Assembly (NCBI GenBank): GCA_002179805.1
Contig: NAVB01001306.1
Coordinates: 1 to 10,891, forward strand
DNA from: Acanthamoeba lenticulata
Taxonomy: Eukaryota > Discosea > Longamoebia > Acanthamoebidae
Reading direction: 5' to 3'
DNA length: 10,891 bases
Each line of letters starts with the position of its first letter. Position 1 is the first letter of the stretch. This document shows positions 7,198 through 10,891 of this stretch, piece by piece. The notes under the pieces are model-generated. The model worked only from the letters and a program-made list of their open reading frames with translations. It was not told the DNA's origin and did not search any database. A program made the position numbers and the translations under genes.

Positions 7198-8606
7198 TCA
7201 GCTCAAGAAATCAATCAGGGGGGAGTCGTCCGAGCGAGCCACCGGGCTTGCAGGCGAAGGCACTGCGGGCACGTGCTGCGACGACGAGGAAGCGGGCGCG
7301 AGCGGAGACAGCGGCGAGGCAAAGGCCTCGCCAAATGGGTCCCACGCAGTCTGTGCGTCTCGTGACAAGGGAGCTGTGGGCGCGGTGGCTCTCCGCTCGG
7401 TCGAGGTCGTCCGCGAGATGGTGGGCGAGCGCAGGCGGGACGCCGAGCCGCTGGTGGGCGCCATCGGCGCAGCTACGCCGTAGGTGTGGGCCCGCTGCCT
7501 CTTGCCGGTTGTCGATGCCGACGAAGGAGACAGCGGCAGCGCGATCTTTATGGACCCAGACGGCTCCGACCCGCTGCCCAACAACAGGTCTGGACTGGCT
7601 TGGGTCGTTGTTGCGGCGTCGCGTTGGGCGTCAAAGGCGAAGCTCATTTCCAGCGGCGCGTCGATCGACGGGAGCGACGACATCGAAAGTGACGATTTGG
7701 CGGGCGGCGACGACGACGGGGACGACCACGTAGGCGAAGTGGAACCCAACCCAGAGCCTCCAGTGGCGACGGCGGCGGCGGTGCTGGAGCGGCGCGGAGG
7801 CATGACTGGGGCCGGGGCCGTGGACGCGCGTGAGCGCCGCATAGCCAGCGGGCTGATCGGCTTCGCGCCATCGAGGCCCAGGCCGCAGTGGTGCTCGTTC
7901 ATGGCGTTCCTGCAAAGGCGCCCCCGGGTGGGTCAATCCTCGACAGACGCTCATGTCACATGCGAGCCGCACGTACTGGATGGTGGCGACCCAGTCGGCG
8001 GCGTCGCGCACGTCGCGGCACTCGAGGGTCCAGGTGCTTGAGCCGCGCACGATGAACTGGATGGGGTTGTGCTCATGGAGGCTTACCTCAGCCACGGCCG
8101 CCAGCCGCATGTCCGCCTTGACCTCTTGCCTTTCTTCGTTCTGTGTGTAAAGTAGTGGTCAGTACTACTCCCAAGTAGCGCATTGATTGATTTGCTATGA
8201 GAGGCCGCACGAGCAGGCGAAGGCCAGTTGTTGTGAGCTCGAGCACGTTGAGGCCAGGCCACATGGCTTGCCAGCCGGAGATGCTGATCACGTAGCCAGC
8301 CTTGATGATCTCGCCCTCGACGACTGAGGTCCGCGAGTAGGCCGACCCAGTGACTGTGGCCGCTGCCATCTTGACTGCTGTCAGCGAGTGTGCGGCTGTA
8401 GATTTGATGCTTGAAAGGAGGGAAGGCGCTGTTAAGGCTGCCGACGATGGTTTGAACGACATGGGCTGTTGCGCATCCCACGCAGCTGAAGGAGAAGAGA
8501 CAGAAGATGCTGCTGCTGAATCCGTTTCAGGCCATTCTTGCTTGCTGGTGAGTGTCCCAGTCCACTTTTCAGACAGAGAGCGCCACACTTCCTTTGTTGC
8601 ATCCAT
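7198..8606 (-). CDS. PH-domain protein with disordered tail, possible membrane-trafficking adaptor
   Basis: Three exons (8606-8211, 8140-7977, 7909-7198) join in phase to give 423 aa. The introns at 8141-8210 (GTGCGG donor) and 7910-7976 (GTACGT donor, TTTGCAG acceptor) are needed to assemble the fold. Residues about 97-187 look like a PH domain: an opening GEIIKAGYVIS strand, VLELTTTGLRLL, repeated short strands, FIVRGSSTWTLECRD, and a C-terminal helix with the characteristic Trp (ADW, Trp182). PH domains bind phosphoinositides or proteins at membranes. I see no strong K/R-x-R phosphoinositide signature, so lipid binding is uncertain. The N-terminal 95 residues and residues 190-423 are Ser/Pro/Ala-rich and probably disordered. 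The tail holds WDPFGE (376-381) and ends in DSPLIDFLS. DPF and LI-D-F-type peptides occur in clathrin/AP2-binding proteins, hence the adaptor suggestion. The next minus-strand gene begins 255 bases downstream. Confidence 0.7.
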
Positions 8607-8809
8607 CTTTGAGCCTATGTGTTGTGATTTCTGTGGCTGCTGCCTCTTCCTCCAGCGCCTGGTCCAGAACGGTTCTGTGGGCTGGTGAGAAGCGCCTTCG
8701 GTAAAAGCGGGGAACCGGCGACAAGCTGCCGCCCCGCAACGCCAGGTTGTCCTGTCGCCAGTTGGCGTGTGAAAAGAGAACAAGAGGAACGGTTGTGTGT
8801 AGACCACGT

Positions 8810-8815
8810 TTTATT
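8810..8815 (-). terminator. Poly(A) signal of the zinc-knuckle gene
   Basis: TTTATT on the plus strand is AATAAA on the coding strand. It lies 17 bases past the stop codon at 8833-8835 and is preceded by a CAA-rich tract. This is the expected position for a very short 3' UTR. Confidence 0.6.
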
Positions 8816-8832
8816 GTTGTTGTTGTTGCTTC

Positions 8833-9930
8833 TTACTTGGCTCCAACCTCCACCTCAGCGGCGGGCTGGCTCGCCTCGTGAGCACCACTACTGCTGCTGG
8901 CGTTGTCCCCTCCATTCTCCTCCTCGCCCTCTCGCGAGCCGTTGGCCTGTGCTCGGGCCGCATCGTCGGCCGCTGTGCTTGTAGTTGGTGTTGTGACCGC
9001 TTGCTCCTCGTCGTCGTCGTCGTCGTCGCTGTCCCCGTAGTCGGCCAAGAGAGAGAAGAGGCCTCCACCACTTCCCTGCTCTTCTTCTGTTCCCTCGTTG
9101 TTGGTCTCTTCCTCCTGCTTGGGCGCGCTGGGCTCGGGCGCCACGCCCTTCTTCTTGGAGATGATCAGGATCTGCGTGGTGACCTTTCGCTTCTTGTCCG
9201 TCTTCTTATCCTCGTCTGGCGTCGCCACCACAGGCTGCTTCCGCTTGGTGGTCTGGCCCAGCAGGTCGGGGAGCACGAGCGAGTCTGTGACGGGGAGGAG
9301 AGCAGGAGCCCAAGGCGAGTGAGCCAGAGCACAAGCGCGGCACGGCACGGCACGGCATGGAGCCGAGGCGTGGAGAGCGAGTTGTGCAAGAGAGAAAGAG
9401 AGAGAGAGAGAGAGAGAGCGCCGCGACGACGCACCTTTAAAGTCATCAAACTCTTGTATCTCGCCCGAGGTGCAGCGCGAGGCGTCGTGGCCTCGTCGGT
9501 TGCAAGCTGAGCATATCACCGGCGGCAGCTGACTGGCGGTGATCTCGGGCGCCATGGGCCTCCCTGTAGGCCAAGGGGAAGGTTAGACGTTGAATCACAT
9601 CAGCCAAAGAAAATAAGGATGAATGACAAAAATGCATCCCTCCCACCCGGAGGAGGGAATCATACGATCTCGCCTTCGCTGCTCCACAGTGCAATCCTTG
9701 GCAAAATGGCCTTGCTGCCCGCATTTGTGGCAATTGATGCCCACGGGACAATCGCGGGCAAAGTGCGTTGTGCGTCCACATTTATAGCATGCTGGTCGCG
9801 GGGCTGATGGGCAATCGCGCGCATAGTGCGACTGCCCACACCGAAAGCAATCCGGCGGGCGTGAACAGTTTTTGGCAGTGTGTCCCATACGGCCACACCG
9901 GTGGCACTGCATATCGGCCGCCCTCGACAT
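8833..9930 (-). CDS. CCHC zinc-knuckle nucleic-acid-binding protein with acidic tail
   Basis: Three exons (9930-9666, 9563-9435, 9284-8833) join in phase to give 281 aa. Four zinc knuckles lie in exon 1: Cys9-His17-Cys22, Cys28-His35-Cys40, Cys48-His56-Cys61 and Cys67-His75-Cys80. A fifth, in exon 2, has Cys106-His114-Cys119. Four match C-x2-C-x4-H-x4-C. The second has only three residues before His35. Knuckle arrays of this kind (CNBP/Gis2-like) bind single-stranded RNA or DNA, which supports a post-transcriptional or DNA-binding role. The second half is unlike CNBP. It has a Lys-rich block (about 150-175), LFSLLADYGDSDDDDDD, and a Gly/Ser/Glu-rich disordered end. The middle intron (9285-9434) holds an (AG)n run and CGGCA repeats. 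The gene shares an upstream region of about 145 bp with the J-domain gene. The start at 9930 is the first ATG before the first knuckle, with Met7 as an alternative. Confidence 0.8.
9338..9418. repeat. CGGCA pentamer repeats and (AG)n run inside an intron
   Basis: CGGCA recurs about four times at 9338-9358, and an AG run spans 9397-9418. Both lie within the second intron of the zinc-knuckle gene. On the coding strand the AG run becomes (CT)n close to the GTGCGT donor. Confidence 0.75.
9637..9658 (-). other. Potential hairpin just inside intron 1 of the zinc-knuckle gene
   Basis: TCCCTCC (9637-9643) and GGAGGGA (9652-9658) are perfect inverted complements around an 8-base loop. In the transcript the hairpin begins seven bases after the 5' splice site at 9665. 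It could affect access to the donor, but this is a structural observation only. Confidence 0.4.
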
Positions 9931-10074
9931 CTGTTGAGTTACTGTTGTTGATGCTCGGGTATGCAGAGAAAAAGCAAACGGCCAAGAGAAGAAACAATTG
10001 AAATAAAAGAGAAAATGCATGAGTCATTTCTCTTGCCGGCCCGTTTCCCGCTCTTTTGTACCCGTGCCGAAGAG
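9931..10074. promoter_or_regulatory. Short divergent (probably bidirectional) promoter region
   Basis: Only 144 bases separate the start codons of the minus-strand zinc-knuckle gene and the plus-strand J-domain gene. The interval must carry both 5' UTRs and core promoters. It contains an A-rich stretch on the plus strand (9960-10018) and no canonical TATAAA that I can identify. An in-frame ATG at 9961, upstream of the J-domain start, would add a charged extension before the signal sequence. I treat it as leader. Confidence 0.5.
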
Positions 10075-10688
10075 ATGGACAGGACGAAGAGCGCCTTGGC
10101 ATTGCTTGTGGTCGTCCTGGTTCTTTGTGGAGCTGCGTTCGCCATATTTGGCGAAAGTAATGAGAACAATGCCCACATGACGTTGTATCAGGTTCTCGGA
10201 GTGGAGCGCAATGCTACGCTGGCCGAACTGAAGCGCGTCTTCCGCGTAAAGACGCTGGAAATGCACCCCGACAAGTTCACTCACCTGAGCCAAGCCAAGC
10301 AGGACGAAGCTTCAGTCCGCTTCCAGGAGGTTGTTGAAGGTACGCAGGCCGTTTTTCCGCCAGACGCGCCAGGCAGAGCTCCCGACTGACTGCATGTGGC
10401 CGCTCAGCGTATCAGACACTCAAGGACCCCCAAAAGCGAGCTCTCTACGACATGACGCTACAATTTAAGCAATTTCGGTGGAACGGAACTGTGGAGGAAA
10501 AGGCAGTGGTTGTGGCGCTGCTCGCTGTCCTTTCCCTCTTCATCACGGTCGGGTGTTACATCCACATCGTCATCGTGTATTACACTTACACTGTGTTCTT
10601 CCGCTACAAGTTACTGTGGAAGTACGCTGCCATCGTTCTCTTCGCTCTCTTCATCCACGCGCTGCCGGTGGGCTTCTTCTCACACTGA
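10075..10688 (+). CDS. Membrane-anchored J-domain (Hsp40-type) co-chaperone, likely ER
   Basis: Two exons (10075-10339 and 10408-10688) are separated by a 68-nt GT-AG intron and encode 181 aa. Residues 1-23 form an N-terminal hydrophobic segment ending in CGAAFA, consistent with a signal peptide or anchor. Residues 36-104 are a J domain with LYQVLGVERNAT, the diagnostic HPD triad at 64-66 and a YQTLKDPQKRALYD ending that is completed only by splicing. J domains stimulate the ATPase of Hsp70 partners. Two hydrophobic helices follow (about 121-152 and 160-179), so the J domain would lie on the lumenal side if the N-terminal segment is cleaved or translocated. The short size and lack of Gly/Phe or zinc regions make it a class C J protein. 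The start at 10075 was chosen because it begins directly at the signal-like sequence. It is convincingly intact. Confidence 0.85.
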
Positions 10689-10726
10689 ACTGAAAAGGGC
10701 TTTTTTCTCTTAATTTGTAAAAGAAA

Positions 10727-10732
10727 AATAAA
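10727..10732 (+). terminator. Poly(A) signal of the J-domain gene
   Basis: AATAAA lies 38 bases after the TGA stop and follows a T-rich run. The next gene begins only about 30 bases further on, showing how compact this end of the window is. Confidence 0.65.
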
Positions 10733-10761
10733 TGCCAAATATCAAATCCCATCGCTCCACG

Positions 10762-10891
10762 ATGCCGCAAGGGCAGAGGTTCGTCTCGCTGCTCGGCGTG
10801 CCGCACCTGTGCGGCCAGGTAAAAGACCTTTTGGCTCAGGAGTGGGACATGTCAGCCGTGAGTTTAGATTTTACCCAAGCGGAGCCTCTGG
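10762..10891 (+). CDS. 5' end of an unrecognised gene (partial)
   Basis: An open frame begins with ATG at 10762 (MPQGQRFVSLLGVPHLCGQ) and continues past the window edge. An in-frame ATG at 10732 would add ten residues, but it overlaps the AATAAA of the preceding gene, so I prefer 10762. A donor-like GTGAGT at 10859 could end the first exon after about 32 residues, although the frame also stays open through it. The visible residues are mixed hydrophobic and charged, like a folded domain. No family can be named. Confidence 0.45.
   Translation, partial: MPQGQRFVSLLGVPHLCGQVKDLLAQEWDMSAVSLDFTQAEPL

Noticed and set aside
7248..8041. Plus-strand open frames of 161 and 185 codons over the PH-domain gene
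   Set aside because: They are antisense to a three-exon model whose phases and PH-domain pattern fit well. GC-rich third positions keep the opposite strand open.
8878..9510. Plus-strand frame of 210 codons with Leu/Val-rich runs that look membrane-like
   Set aside because: It is the antisense of the acidic, Ser-rich tail of the zinc-knuckle protein. Runs of Val come from the reverse complement of Asp codons.
1..10891. CRISPR arrays, tRNA or rRNA genes, transposon ends
   Set aside because: No spaced direct-repeat array, cloverleaf or rRNA-like block was seen, and no terminal inverted repeats flank the PGK relic or the nuclease gene by eye.

Overview
The window reads as nuclear DNA of a GC-rich, intron-dense protist. 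Most genes are split by short GT-AG introns (about 65-150 nt), intergenic gaps are small, and genes lie on both strands. Codon bias, gene density and family content fit an amoebozoan such as Acanthamoeba best. That assignment is an inference from style and content, since no rRNA or other marker gene is present.

Layout, left to right. (1) The 5' end of a minus-strand gene runs off the left edge (start at 307) and begins with a possible targeting presequence. (2) About 870 bases follow with no supportable gene. (3) A plus-strand, 415-aa Pro/His/Ser-rich disordered protein (1174-2421) is followed by a tandemly duplicated 3'-end element. (4) An acidic/basic low-complexity exon-like fragment (2529-2771) is followed by a decayed phosphoglycerate kinase copy (2826-4193) with frameshifts, an in-frame stop, missing segments and two damaged splice acceptors. 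(5) Convergent to it lies a nine-exon minus-strand gene (4254-6942). I reconstruct it as an intact 685-aa protein with a SAM-like domain, a P-loop NTPase and a C-terminal PD-(D/E)XK nuclease, the NTPase-nuclease pairing known from Crinkler-type proteins. (6) Upstream on the same strand is a three-exon, 423-aa PH-domain protein (7198-8606) with endocytosis-like short motifs in its tail. (7) Next comes a three-exon, 281-aa protein with five CCHC zinc knuckles and an acidic tail (8833-9930). (8) It is divergently paired, through about 145 bp, with a two-exon, 181-aa membrane-anchored J-domain protein on the plus strand (10075-10688). (9) A further plus-strand gene begins near 10762 and runs off the right edge.

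The genes do not form an operon or an obvious pathway. The most notable item is the SAM-NTPase-nuclease gene, which keeps its nuclease residues but has a Ser in place of the second Walker A glycine. The second is the PGK relic beside it. Exon boundaries were worked out by hand from splice-site sequence, reading-frame phase and family resemblance, so they are models rather than transcript-supported facts.
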